This document shows, one piece after another, positions 35,444 to 42,969 of a stretch of 64,000 nucleotides of DNA. The notes under the pieces are model-generated. The model saw only the letters and a list, made by a program, of their open reading frames with translations. It searched no databases and was not told where the DNA came from. Numbering within the stretch: position 1 is the first letter of the stretch; every line of letters begins with the position of its first letter. The stretch comes from Streptomyces sp. NRRL F-2580. Its GTDB lineage: Bacteria; Actinomycetota; Actinomycetes; Streptomycetales; Streptomycetaceae. The DNA lies in NCBI RefSeq assembly GCF_000720115.1, contig NZ_JOIR01000027.1:19403-83402 (forward strand), read 5' to 3'. A program made the position numbers and the translations under genes.

Positions 35444-36477
35444 ACACCGTTCACCTGCGTTCAGCGGAACGCGCGCTGGCCGTGGGCACGTGGCTGATCG
35501 TGGGCGGGGCGATGCTCTACTCCGTCCTCACGGTCACCCCGCTGATGGCCGCCCACACCCCCGGCGCATGGGTGTGGACGGCGCCGATCCTGCCGCTCGT
35601 GGTCGATGCGGCCGTGGTCATCGTGGTCCGCCTCGACTCCGTCCTGGCCCGACTCGGCGGGCACGGCGGCGCCTGGCCGGTAGCCCTGCGGTGGATGACC
35701 GGCGCCATGACCCTCGCCCTCAACATCGGCGCGTCCGCCCTGGTCGGGGACCTGGTCGGCGTCGCCATCCACTCCGTCGCACCCCTCCTCCTGATCGTGA
35801 CAGCGGAGGCCGGTCTCGCCTACCGGCGGGCCCTGACCGCCGCCGTGCGAGCACTGGAAGCCGAGCAGCACGCCAAGGAGCAAGCACGGGCGAAGGCGGT
35901 CCAGGACCGCGAGGACGCCCGCGAACAGCGGGCCCGTGAACGCCGCGAGCACGAGGCGTCCATCGCCCGTGAACAGCGTGAACACGAAGCCCGCCTCATC
36001 CGCGAGGAGGCCGAACGACAGGACCGTATCCGCCGCGAAGCACAGGAGCGGGCTGAAGCAAACGAGCGGGCGGAGCGCGAGGCCCGTGAACGCCGTGAAC
36101 GCGAGCGTGAACAGCAGCAGGCCGAGCGTGAACGCCTTGAACGCCAGGCCGCGCAGCAGCGCGAACTGGAGGCCCAGCAGCGGGCCGAGCGTGAACGTCA
36201 GGCCCGCGCCGATCAGGCCGAGCGTGAACGTCGTGAACAGATCCGTGAACAGGAACGCATCGAGCGTGAACGCGCCGCGCTGCTGGCCGCCGGACCACCG
36301 GAAAAGAAGCTCCTTGAGGAACCGGCCCTCGCCACCGTCCGCGCCGCCTTCGAGGCCGGACTCCCCGTTCGGGTCGCCGCGGAACTGACCGGCTGGTCCG
36401 TCGGCTGGGCCTCCACCCGCTACCAGGAACTGCGCGACGCGAACACCGCCCCCGCCCTGGAAGGAGCCACCCAGTGA
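35440..36477 (+). CDS. Spd-like DUF2637 membrane protein with long coiled coil
   Basis: A 345-residue protein starting at ATG 35440, overlapping the previous stop. Residues 1-125 contain four membrane segments (TWLIVGGAMLYSVLTVTPLM; APILPLVVDAAVVIVVRL; further helices before TAEAGLAYRRAL), typical of the DUF2637 family linked to Spd spread proteins of Streptomyces plasmids. Residues about 130-290 are a highly charged Arg/Glu/Gln coiled coil. The C-terminus (EEPALATVRAAFEAGLPVRVAAELTGWSVGWASTRY) looks like a small helix-turn-helix. Probably helps intramycelial spread of the element together with TraB. The coiled coil uses the unusual codon pair CGT GAA repeatedly. Confidence 0.82.
   Translation: MNTVHLRSAERALAVGTWLIVGGAMLYSVLTVTPLMAAHTPGAWVWTAPILPLVVDAAVVIVVRLDSVLARLGGHGGAWPVALRWMTGAMTLALNIGASALVGDLVGVAIHSVAPLLLIVTAEAGLAYRRALTAAVRALEAEQHAKEQARAKAVQDREDAREQRARERREHEASIAREQREHEARLIREEAERQDRIRREAQERAEANERAEREARERREREREQQQAERERLERQAAQQRELEAQQRAERERQARADQAERERREQIREQERIERERAALLAAGPPEKKLLEEPALATVRAAFEAGLPVRVAAELTGWSVGWASTRYQELRDANTAPALEGATQ
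35935..36271 (+). repeat. Twelve CGTGAAC copies inside Spd-like gene
   Basis: CGTGAAC occurs 12 times exactly within 337 bases, always in the same reading frame (Arg-Glu-x), starting at 35935, 35968, 35977, 36085, 36094, 36106, 36127, 36190, 36223, 36232, 36244 and 36265. Streptomyces normally prefers CGC GAG for Arg-Glu. Confidence 0.8.
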
Positions 36478-36698
36478 AGCTCTCCCCGAACAGCGCCCCG
36501 GCCGAGCCGGACGACCTGCTGATCCGGATGCACAACCAGATCGGCGCCGCCATCGACGTCAAGGGCACCGTCAACCGGGCCCGCTGGTCATGCCACGGAT
36601 GCGGCGAGACCCACGTCGACTACCACCTGAGCATCACTCGTGATGACGCCAACGGGCACGCAGCGACGTGCCGGGCCGCCTACCACCGGCTGCACTGA
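36474..36698 (+). CDS. Small zinc-ribbon-like protein
   Basis: A 74-residue protein starting at GTG 36474, overlapping the previous stop as GTGA. The pattern WSCHGCGETHVDYH...CRAAYHRLH has two closely spaced cysteines and later Cys/His residues, consistent with zinc binding. Small proteins of this kind are common between spd and tra genes in AICEs. Function unknown. Confidence 0.65.
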   Translation: MKLSPNSAPAEPDDLLIRMHNQIGAAIDVKGTVNRARWSCHGCGETHVDYHLSITRDDANGHAATCRAAYHRLH

Positions 36699-37036
36699 TG
36701 GCGAACCTGCCCGTCTACTCCTGGCGCCTCGCCCCGGACGGCTTGGCCACCCGCCGACAGCTCCGCTCACTAGGTCTCCGGCCAGGTGGACAGGACGTCG
36801 TCGCCCAGCTTGAACGCCCCCGCCGACGTCGGGGCCCGATGGTCGCCTACCTGTACCGGCTCGACCGGGCCAAGCCGGTCCGCCCGATGACCACACGGAA
36901 AGCCGCGGCCCTCGCCAAGGCGAACGCGGCCCGCCGCACCTGCCCTCAATGCCGCCGGGATGCCGGGTACGTGATCCCGGCCTCGCTCGGCATGTGCAAC
37001 CCGTGTGCGTACCCCGATGAACAGCGCGTCGCCTGA
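36698..37036 (+). CDS. RRQL-motif zinc-binding protein
   Basis: A 112-residue protein; ATG 36698 overlaps the previous TGA. It contains TRRQLRSLGLRPGGQDV near the N-terminus and a C-terminal zinc ribbon of two CxxC pairs (CPQC, CNPC). This matches the family annotated as RRQL motif-containing zinc-binding protein in Streptomyces, which often lies near plasmid transfer genes. Likely nucleic-acid binding, but no role is proven. Confidence 0.72.
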   Translation: MANLPVYSWRLAPDGLATRRQLRSLGLRPGGQDVVAQLERPRRRRGPMVAYLYRLDRAKPVRPMTTRKAAALAKANAARRTCPQCRRDAGYVIPASLGMCNPCAYPDEQRVA

Positions 37037-37046
37037 ACCACTCAAC

Positions 37047-37087
37047 AGGGCCCGACCAGCCGCCTCCTACAGCACCGGCCGGGCCCT
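37047..37087 (+). terminator. Intergenic hairpin before transfer membrane protein
   Basis: Arms AGGGCCCG and CGGGCCCT at 37,047-37,054 and 37,080-37,087, just upstream of the AAGGAG of the gene at 37,115. Confidence 0.4.
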
Positions 37088-37114
37088 CTTCTCCCGTGAA
37101 GGAGCACGTTCAGC

Positions 37115-38725
37115 ATGACCGAGATCCTCACCGAACCGCAGGCTCCCCCCGAAGAAACCACCTCCACCCCCGCCCAGCCGGAAGCCGACAAGCCCGCGCC
37201 TGCCAAGGACGTTGAGCACACCCCGGGCGGTTTCCCCGTGGTGCCGCTCTCCTTGTCCGGGGCGAACACCACGGCGGGTCTGCTCGCCGCCTCCGCTCTG
37301 GTCGGTGGGCCGATCGCGGCGGCGGTCGCGATGACCGGCGCTGCAGTCCTGGGAACCGCCGCCGTCCGGCGCCGCTCCAAGACCGGCGCGAAGAAGACTG
37401 CGGCCAAACCGTCCCAGGGCGCCGGCCGGACCCCGGGCGGAAGCGGCGGCCGTGGCCTCTTGGGTCGGGTCCCCGCACAGTCCCGCACCGCACCGCGTGC
37501 CGGTGGCGGCACCGGCACTCGCAAGGCCGCTGGTGGGCAGGCCCGGCATCGTGCGGGCGGCCCTGCTGGTGCCCGGTCCGGTTCGACCGTGGGCAAGACG
37601 GGGTCGCCGTCGGCCCGTCAGCGGGCCGCCCGTGCGGCTGCCGGTCTGGCCGGCGGCCGGGCCGGGCAGCTCCAGGCACTGCGCTCCCAGGCCCGTACGC
37701 AGTCGCCGACCCGGGCGGCTGCCCGTGCGGCGACAGTGCAGGCCCGCCGCCAGGTGGCCGACGCCCGCCGGGCGACGAAAGCCGCCGAGCGCGCGGCCTC
37801 GACCGCCGCGAAGCCGCGGGGGGTGGCGGCGCGGACCCTGGCGAAGGGCATGGGCGAGGCCGCCTCCGTTCGGGACAAGGCCGTCGGCGCCGTCCGGTCG
37901 GCGCGGGATCGCAGTAGCGGCCGGGCCGTGGCCGCCGGCCGTCAGGGTGTTCGGTCGGCGGCGCACCGGGCGAGGGTCGCCCAGCTCAAGGCCCCCGGCC
38001 AGAAGGCCGCCCGCAAAGCCCTGCTCCGCTCTGCCGCCCGCTTCCAAGGGCGGCGGGCGCTGGCCGCGCTGTGCGGGCTGCTGGCCGGGGTGGTCGGCCT
38101 GGTCACCACTCCGCTCGGGCGAAAGCTCGGCTGGGCGTGGCTGATGCACCCCGGCCGCCGCCTCTACCGCCTCCTCGCCGGCCGCGCCGAAGCCGAGCGC
38201 GAAGCACGGGACGAGGAGATCCGCGCCCGGCTCGACCAGGACGAGAAGGACGCCGAGCAGGAAGCGGCGGCCGAGCTGGAGCAGGACGACGAGCAGCAGA
38301 TCACCGACCGGGTCGAGCGGCCCGAAGGACAGGTACCCGCACCCCCCGTCAGCGAAGGAGCACACGTCATGGACAGCAACACGTCCGGGTTCAGGTTCGA
38401 GGAACTGGCCGCCGAGATGGAGCAGGCCGCCCAGTCCTACGAGCCCGAGAGCGCGATGGAGATCCTCGCGATGATCGAGGGACTGCCCCAGGCCCTCGCC
38501 TCGATCGCGAACATCATGCAGATCCTCGCGGAGCGCTCCGACTCGGAGTTCCCGCTGGAGAAGGAAGTCGCGGGCGGCTTCAACGACATCTACGGCGCCA
38601 TCAACTCCGCCATCGCCGTCGCCGAGGACCTGGGCGCCGTCTTCCGGCAGGCCCACGAGGCCGACATCGCCCGCCACGAGGACCCCCGCAACGGCCCCGA
38701 CGCCGAGAAGGGCTGGAACGTCTGA
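37115..38725 (+). CDS. Transfer-associated membrane protein, Ala/Arg-rich
   Basis: A 536-residue protein, ATG 37115. An acidic Pro-rich N-terminus is followed by a hydrophobic stretch (TAGLLAASALVGGPIAAAVA, about 53-72), a long basic Arg/Ala/Gly-rich region (about 85-310), a second hydrophobic stretch (LAALCGLLAGVVGLV), and an acidic C-terminal domain ending with MEILAMIEGLPQALASIANI. The layout resembles large Spd/transfer proteins that sit just before traB in AICEs. The basic region could touch DNA or the wall. Its stop overlaps the TraB start (TGATG). Confidence 0.7.
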   Translation: MTEILTEPQAPPEETTSTPAQPEADKPAPAKDVEHTPGGFPVVPLSLSGANTTAGLLAASALVGGPIAAAVAMTGAAVLGTAAVRRRSKTGAKKTAAKPSQGAGRTPGGSGGRGLLGRVPAQSRTAPRAGGGTGTRKAAGGQARHRAGGPAGARSGSTVGKTGSPSARQRAARAAAGLAGGRAGQLQALRSQARTQSPTRAAARAATVQARRQVADARRATKAAERAASTAAKPRGVAARTLAKGMGEAASVRDKAVGAVRSARDRSSGRAVAAGRQGVRSAAHRARVAQLKAPGQKAARKALLRSAARFQGRRALAALCGLLAGVVGLVTTPLGRKLGWAWLMHPGRRLYRLLAGRAEAEREARDEEIRARLDQDEKDAEQEAAAELEQDDEQQITDRVERPEGQVPAPPVSEGAHVMDSNTSGFRFEELAAEMEQAAQSYEPESAMEILAMIEGLPQALASIANIMQILAERSDSEFPLEKEVAGGFNDIYGAINSAIAVAEDLGAVFRQAHEADIARHEDPRNGPDAEKGWNV

Positions 38726-40803
38726 TGACCACCACTTCCGCCATCAAGCACGAGGGTCTCGCCCTGGACTGGGCCGCCGGACACGGACCCGTCACCGGGG
38801 CCCTGTCCGCGACCACGGGCGCGTTCGCCGTCGCCACCGTCGGGACCCTCGCCCACATGCCGCCCACCTGGGCCCTCGCGGTCGGTACGGTCGGCGCGAT
38901 CGGCCACACCGCGACCGGCATGCGCCAGAAGCTGGCCGGCCGCACCATCGGCGCCCGCGCCGCGTCCTGGCTCCTCGGCTCCGGCTGGACCACCTGGGCA
39001 CTCGCCACCAACCCCCTGACCTGGACCGCGCTGGGCTCCCTCGCGGTGATCGGGGTCGGAATGGGCGCCGCCGCCCGCTCCGTCGGCTTCTACGAGGAAG
39101 CCCGCGAACTGGAGGCGCTCGCGGCGGCCGAGCGGCAGGTGGCCCGGGAACTCAGCGCGGAGCGGCGCGAGATCGCCGCCGAGTGGGTCGACCGCATCGA
39201 ACGGGTCTGCCACATCACCATCAAGGTCCTGGCGGTGGAGATGTGGCCGACCGGGGCCGGGTTCACCATCGACGCCGAACTCCCGCCCGGCGGCATCACC
39301 TACGCCAAGATCGCCACCGAGTCCGCGCGGCTGTCCGCCGATGCGCGGCTGCCGCACGGCTGCACCGCCACCGCGAGCCGCGGCATCCACCAAGGTCGGG
39401 TCCTGATCGACGTGACGACGGTCAACGTCCTGGAACAGGAGATGCCCTACCCGTCGAACTACGGGCCGCTGTCGGTCCTGACAGGCATCCCGTGGGGCGT
39501 GCGGACGAACGCTGACGAGGTGCCGGTGTTCCTGCGTGAGCAGTGCGCGCTGGTCGTCGGTCCGACCGGGTCGGGCAAGACCAACATGGTCCACACGATC
39601 CTGGCCGGGTTCGCCCGCTGCACCGACGTCATCACCTGGGTCATCGACCTGAACGCCGGATCGGCCGGCCTGCCCTGGGTCCGCACCGAGACCACCGGCG
39701 GGGAGGCGGTGCGGCCGGGGATCGACTGGCTCGCCTCCACCCACGAAGAGGCCCTGCTGATGCTGGACACCGCGATCCGGGTGGCCAAGCACCGCAAGAT
39801 GGCCTACCAGGACCTCATGTCCAAGGCGAACACCGACCTCCTGCCGGTGAGCGCGCAGATCCCGCAGATCGAGATCGTCATCGATGAGGGCGCCGAGATC
39901 CTCGCCTCGACCGACAAGCAGCACCGCGTTCTCGCCCGGAAGATCCTGGAGGTCATCCGGATCGCCCGCGCCATGGCGCTCCGTACCGTGCTGACCGCGC
40001 TGGGCGCGACTGGCGCCGTCCTGGGGGATCTGATGATCCGCCGTGAGGCCAAGGTTCGCGCGGCCCTGACCGGCGGAGAGACCGAGGGCATGGACCTGTC
40101 CAAGCTGTTCCCCGGCTCCCGAGGGCTCAAGGTCGACCAGGCCCCGTACAAGGGCGCCGGGTTCCTGGGCACGCCCGAATCCGGGATCGGCCTGTTCAAG
40201 TCCTGGCGGATCAAGCCTGCCCAGATCCGCGACATCGTCATCGCCACCTCCGACCGACACCCCCGCCTCGACGCGGTCTCCGCGAAAGCCGCGGGCCCCG
40301 ACTACGCCCGCCGCTGGGACCAGTCACGCACCGTCTGGATCACCGAGCACCACACCACCCCGGCCGACGAGACCCAGGCGCCGGCGGGCGGTGCGGGCCT
40401 GAACCTCTCCGCCCTCCGCAGTGACCCCACCCCGGCCACCCCGGCGGTGGACGCGGTCGACGCCGAGTTCGAGCGGCTCATCGGCATCGAGTTCACTGAC
40501 GCCCCCCAGCCCCAGACCCCCGACACCCCACAGGAGCCCGACGAGGCGAAGCCGGAACGGACGGGGCTGAACCTGTCCGCGCTCCGCGACGACAAGGAGA
40601 CCGGGCCGATGTGGCTCCCGGACGCGATCACCGCGATCCGCGCGGCCGGTGCAGAGGGCATGAAGCCCGCCGCCGTCGCCGACCTCGTCGGCCGCAGCCG
40701 CGAAGCCGTCCGCAAGACCCTCAAGGCCGCCGCCGAACGCGGCGAACTCCACTACCGCGACCGGGGCCCGCACTCCGTCTACGTCCACCCCGACCACGCC
40801 TGA
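38725..40803 (+). CDS. traB: FtsK/SpoIIIE-type conjugal translocase TraB
   Basis: A 692-residue DNA pump moving double-stranded element DNA between hyphae. The ATG at 38725 overlaps the previous stop. The N-terminal part has hydrophobic segments (residues about 30-110), then a coiled region. The motor domain shows Walker A VVGPTGSGKTN (near residue 280) and Walker B IEIVIDEGAEI. The C-terminus (about 625-692) is a winged helix, DAITAIRAAGAEGMKPAAVA...GRSREAVRKTL, the expected part that reads short repeats in the clt locus. A GGCAGTA repeat array directly follows. Length agrees with TraB/TraSA proteins, with a longer linker of Pro/Asp. Confidence 0.92.
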   Translation: MTTTSAIKHEGLALDWAAGHGPVTGALSATTGAFAVATVGTLAHMPPTWALAVGTVGAIGHTATGMRQKLAGRTIGARAASWLLGSGWTTWALATNPLTWTALGSLAVIGVGMGAAARSVGFYEEARELEALAAAERQVARELSAERREIAAEWVDRIERVCHITIKVLAVEMWPTGAGFTIDAELPPGGITYAKIATESARLSADARLPHGCTATASRGIHQGRVLIDVTTVNVLEQEMPYPSNYGPLSVLTGIPWGVRTNADEVPVFLREQCALVVGPTGSGKTNMVHTILAGFARCTDVITWVIDLNAGSAGLPWVRTETTGGEAVRPGIDWLASTHEEALLMLDTAIRVAKHRKMAYQDLMSKANTDLLPVSAQIPQIEIVIDEGAEILASTDKQHRVLARKILEVIRIARAMALRTVLTALGATGAVLGDLMIRREAKVRAALTGGETEGMDLSKLFPGSRGLKVDQAPYKGAGFLGTPESGIGLFKSWRIKPAQIRDIVIATSDRHPRLDAVSAKAAGPDYARRWDQSRTVWITEHHTTPADETQAPAGGAGLNLSALRSDPTPATPAVDAVDAEFERLIGIEFTDAPQPQTPDTPQEPDEAKPERTGLNLSALRDDKETGPMWLPDAITAIRAAGAEGMKPAAVADLVGRSREAVRKTLKAAAERGELHYRDRGPHSVYVHPDHA

Positions 40804-40825
40804 ACGGCCACACACCGCTACCGCC

Positions 40826-40952
40826 TACTGCCTACCGCCAAATTGGCAGTAACCCCCGATACGGGCCTCCTACTGCCCACCAGGCGCCTTCACCAGCCGT
40901 TTTGGCAGTAGGCAGTACCGGGTTGGCAGTAGGCAGTAGGCAGTAGGCAGTA
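40826..40952. repeat. GGCAGTA repeat array, candidate clt transfer locus
   Basis: The 7-mer GGCAGTA occurs at 40845, 40904, 40911, 40925, 40932, 40939 and 40946, the last four in direct tandem, and inverted (TACTGCC) at 40826 and 40871, with a variant TACCGCC at 40833. TraB proteins of Streptomyces plasmids recognise clustered 8-bp repeats near tra; position and unit length fit. Not tested. Confidence 0.7.
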
Positions 40953-40980
40953 GCCGCACACACGCAGAGCGACCACCCAC

Positions 40981-41012
40981 GCGGGCGGCCCACCACCAAC
41001 GGGGCCGCCCGC
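40981..41012 (+). terminator. Hairpin after repeat array
   Basis: Perfect 11-base arms (GCGGGCGGCCC and complement) with a ten-base loop between the repeat array and the gene at 41,033. Confidence 0.45.
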
Positions 41013-41032
41013 ACCGCGTCCAGGAGCCTGCA

Positions 41033-41518
41033 ATGCCCTATGAGCACACGACCACGAGCACCCCCCAGCCCGCCCGCTACGGCGACCCCATCTATTACCC
41101 CACTCCCGTCCAGCACCCCGGAATGGCAATCGCGGAACTCCCGCCCAGGGTCGAGCTGGTCACCCTCCCCAACGGCTACCGCACCCTCGCCTACACCCAC
41201 CCCACCCCGCCGCCGCCCGCCCCGGCCGCCCAGCCGATCCCGGTCTGGGCCAAGACCACCGCCCTCCTCGCCCCGACCCTCGGCGGCGGGATCGCCGCCG
41301 CCGGATTCGGGATCTCCTACGCCGCCCCGGGACTGATCGCCATGACCGACGCCCTCTGGGCCGCCATCGCCCTCATCGCCGCCGGCACCCTCGCCCCACT
41401 CCTCCTCCGCGCCGGACGCGGACCGGACCGAGGGACCGCTCCCGTCCAGCACGTCACCCAGAACATCACCGCGTCCGGAATGTTCGGCCGCGCCACCGGG
41501 ACCCTCAACAACCGCTGA
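41033..41518 (+). CDS. Small membrane protein, hypothetical
   Basis: A 161-residue protein, ATG 41033. The Pro/Thr-rich N-terminal half is soluble; two adjacent hydrophobic segments follow (TTALLAPTLGGGIAAAGFGI and DALWAAIALIAAGTLAPLLL), then a short polar tail (QHVTQNITASGMFG). Small two-helix proteins of this sort are common downstream of tra genes in AICEs. Function unknown. Confidence 0.6.
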   Translation: MPYEHTTTSTPQPARYGDPIYYPTPVQHPGMAIAELPPRVELVTLPNGYRTLAYTHPTPPPPAPAAQPIPVWAKTTALLAPTLGGGIAAAGFGISYAAPGLIAMTDALWAAIALIAAGTLAPLLLRAGRGPDRGTAPVQHVTQNITASGMFGRATGTLNNR

Positions 41519-41529
41519 AAGGACTGGCC

Positions 41530-41709
41530 ATGGACCAGGACCCGGCCCCGCTGTCGGAGCTGATCTCCGACGCGATCGCGCTCCTCACCGGCAAGCACAC
41601 CGTTCGCTGCCCCCATCCCGGATGCAACGTCAGCGTCCGCTACCGAGCCGTCACCCCCGACGAGGCCAAGCGACTGACCGACCTCGCCACCGACCACACC
41701 CGTCACTGA
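41530..41709 (+). CDS. Very small zinc-binding-like protein
   Basis: A 59-residue protein with ATG 41530 preceded by GAAAGGA. It contains VRCPHPGCNVSVRYRAV, a C-x4-C pair with nearby His residues, and a charged C-terminal helix ending TDHTRH. Lies between two similar small genes and reads in the same direction. Function unknown. Confidence 0.55.
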   Translation: MDQDPAPLSELISDAIALLTGKHTVRCPHPGCNVSVRYRAVTPDEAKRLTDLATDHTRH

Positions 41710-41729
41710 CCAGCACAAGGAGGAAAACC

Positions 41730-42008
41730 GTGCGATTCCGCATCCACCGCACCAAGTGGCCCCGTCCGGCCCTGGTTCTGACCGACACACCCCGGCCCGA
41801 CTGCCCCGACTGCCAGGGAATCGGCGGCCACAACCACGACTACGGCGACTACTCCACCGGCGAGTACGCGGGCACCGAGTGGGAGCCCTGCCCCTGCTGG
41901 GACGAAACCCGCCGATGGATCCTCCTCCCGCTCCCGCACCGCCGGGACCGGCACACCACCAGCCCGGACCCTCGGGCCGGCGCCTACAGCGACGAACCCC
42001 CGTTCTAG
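41730..42008 (+). CDS. Small CxxC-rich protein
   Basis: A 92-residue protein with GTG 41730 seven bases after AAGGAGG. CPDCQGIGGHNHDYG and later CPCW give a DnaJ-type zinc-finger look. Followed by a strong hairpin. Function unknown; probably nucleic-acid or protein contacts in the replication/transfer operon. Confidence 0.6.
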   Translation: MRFRIHRTKWPRPALVLTDTPRPDCPDCQGIGGHNHDYGDYSTGEYAGTEWEPCPCWDETRRWILLPLPHRRDRHTTSPDPRAGAYSDEPPF

Positions 42009-42015
42009 CAACGCC

Positions 42016-42054
42016 GAGAGCGGCCCCCTCACGCCAATGACCGGGGCCGCTCTC
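42016..42054 (+). terminator. Hairpin before replication genes
   Basis: Perfect 12-base arms (GAGAGCGGCCCC and complement) at 42,016-42,027 and 42,043-42,054, between the small CxxC gene and the primase-polymerase. Confidence 0.55.
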
Positions 42055-42085
42055 TCCCAGCACTCAAGAACTGGAGACCCCAAGC

Positions 42086-42967
42086 ATGACCCAGCCCACC
42101 GACTTTCCGCGAGACCCCGCCCGGGCCTTACCCCCCAACCTGCGCACCGCGCTCTGGCTCGCCGAACTGGGCCTTCCCGCTCTGCCTCTCAGCCGCGTGA
42201 AGCGGCCGGTGGGGAACTGTCCGGACTGTAAGGCGAGCGCCTGCGGGGACCGGCCCCACATGCTGGCGGCCGGCCCCTGCGTCTGCCCCGCCCCCTGCCA
42301 CGGTTGGGCCGCAGCCACCACCGACCCGGAGGTCCTCGCCTCCCCGGCATGGGCTGCGGCGTGGCGGCAGGCTCAGGGGGTCGCCTACCACCCCGGCGGC
42401 GCCGGGCTCACCGTCGTGGACCTCGACAACGCCGACGCGGTCGCGTGGGCTCGCCGGGAGCTCCCCACGACCAGGGTCGTGGCGACAACGCGGGGGGAGC
42501 ACTGGATCTACCGGGGCGCCATGCGCTCGGTCAACGGCGTCCGTGACGGCGTCGACCTCAAGTCCACGATGGCTTATGCCCGGTGGCGGGGTGCCGGGAC
42601 CGGCACGGTGCAGCCGCTGCCCGACGTCGTGCGCGCGCTGGCCGTGAAGGAGCCCACCAGGGCCCGGCAGACACCCCGCGTGGTCGCCGTGCCCGCGCCG
42701 GCCGGGGGCGGGGAGTGTCGCCACCGCTCCCCCTCCTACCTGGTGCGCGGAATCGCCATGGCGGAGCAGCGTATTACCGAAGCACCCGAAGCCATTCACA
42801 AGACCGTGTACCGGACCTTCCTCGCCGTGCTGTCCGCGCACGGCCGGTGCGGCTGTCTCACCGACGCGCACATCAAGCGGCTGTTCACCGCCGCTCAGGA
42901 GAAGGGCGAATCCCTGCGGAACTGCGAGGACGCCTGGAACAACGCCCGAACGAAGCTGGGACTGTAG
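42086..42967 (+). CDS. Primase-polymerase (Prim-Pol) replication protein
   Basis: A 293-residue protein, ATG 42086. The N-terminal two thirds resemble the bifunctional DNA primase/polymerase family: LWLAELGLPALPLS, a zinc-like cluster (CPDC...CGDRPHM...CVCPAPCHGW), VAYHPGGAGLTVVDLDN with the acidic catalytic residues, and VVATTRGEHWIYRG. The C-terminal part is helical (EAIHKTVYRTFLAVLSAHGRC). Together with the next gene it forms a RepPP-type replication module, one of the three replication types known for AICEs. It should start autonomous replication of the excised circle. Confidence 0.82.
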   Translation: MTQPTDFPRDPARALPPNLRTALWLAELGLPALPLSRVKRPVGNCPDCKASACGDRPHMLAAGPCVCPAPCHGWAAATTDPEVLASPAWAAAWRQAQGVAYHPGGAGLTVVDLDNADAVAWARRELPTTRVVATTRGEHWIYRGAMRSVNGVRDGVDLKSTMAYARWRGAGTGTVQPLPDVVRALAVKEPTRARQTPRVVAVPAPAGGGECRHRSPSYLVRGIAMAEQRITEAPEAIHKTVYRTFLAVLSAHGRCGCLTDAHIKRLFTAAQEKGESLRNCEDAWNNARTKLGL

Positions 42968-42969
42968 GC

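Noticed and set aside
40904..40952. CRISPR array
   Set aside because: The repeat unit is seven bases with no spacers and no cas genes nearby.
40832..41452. Minus-strand frames with repeated YCLLPTA units after traB
   Set aside because: Produced by the GGCAGTA repeat array read on the other strand; no start signals or motifs.
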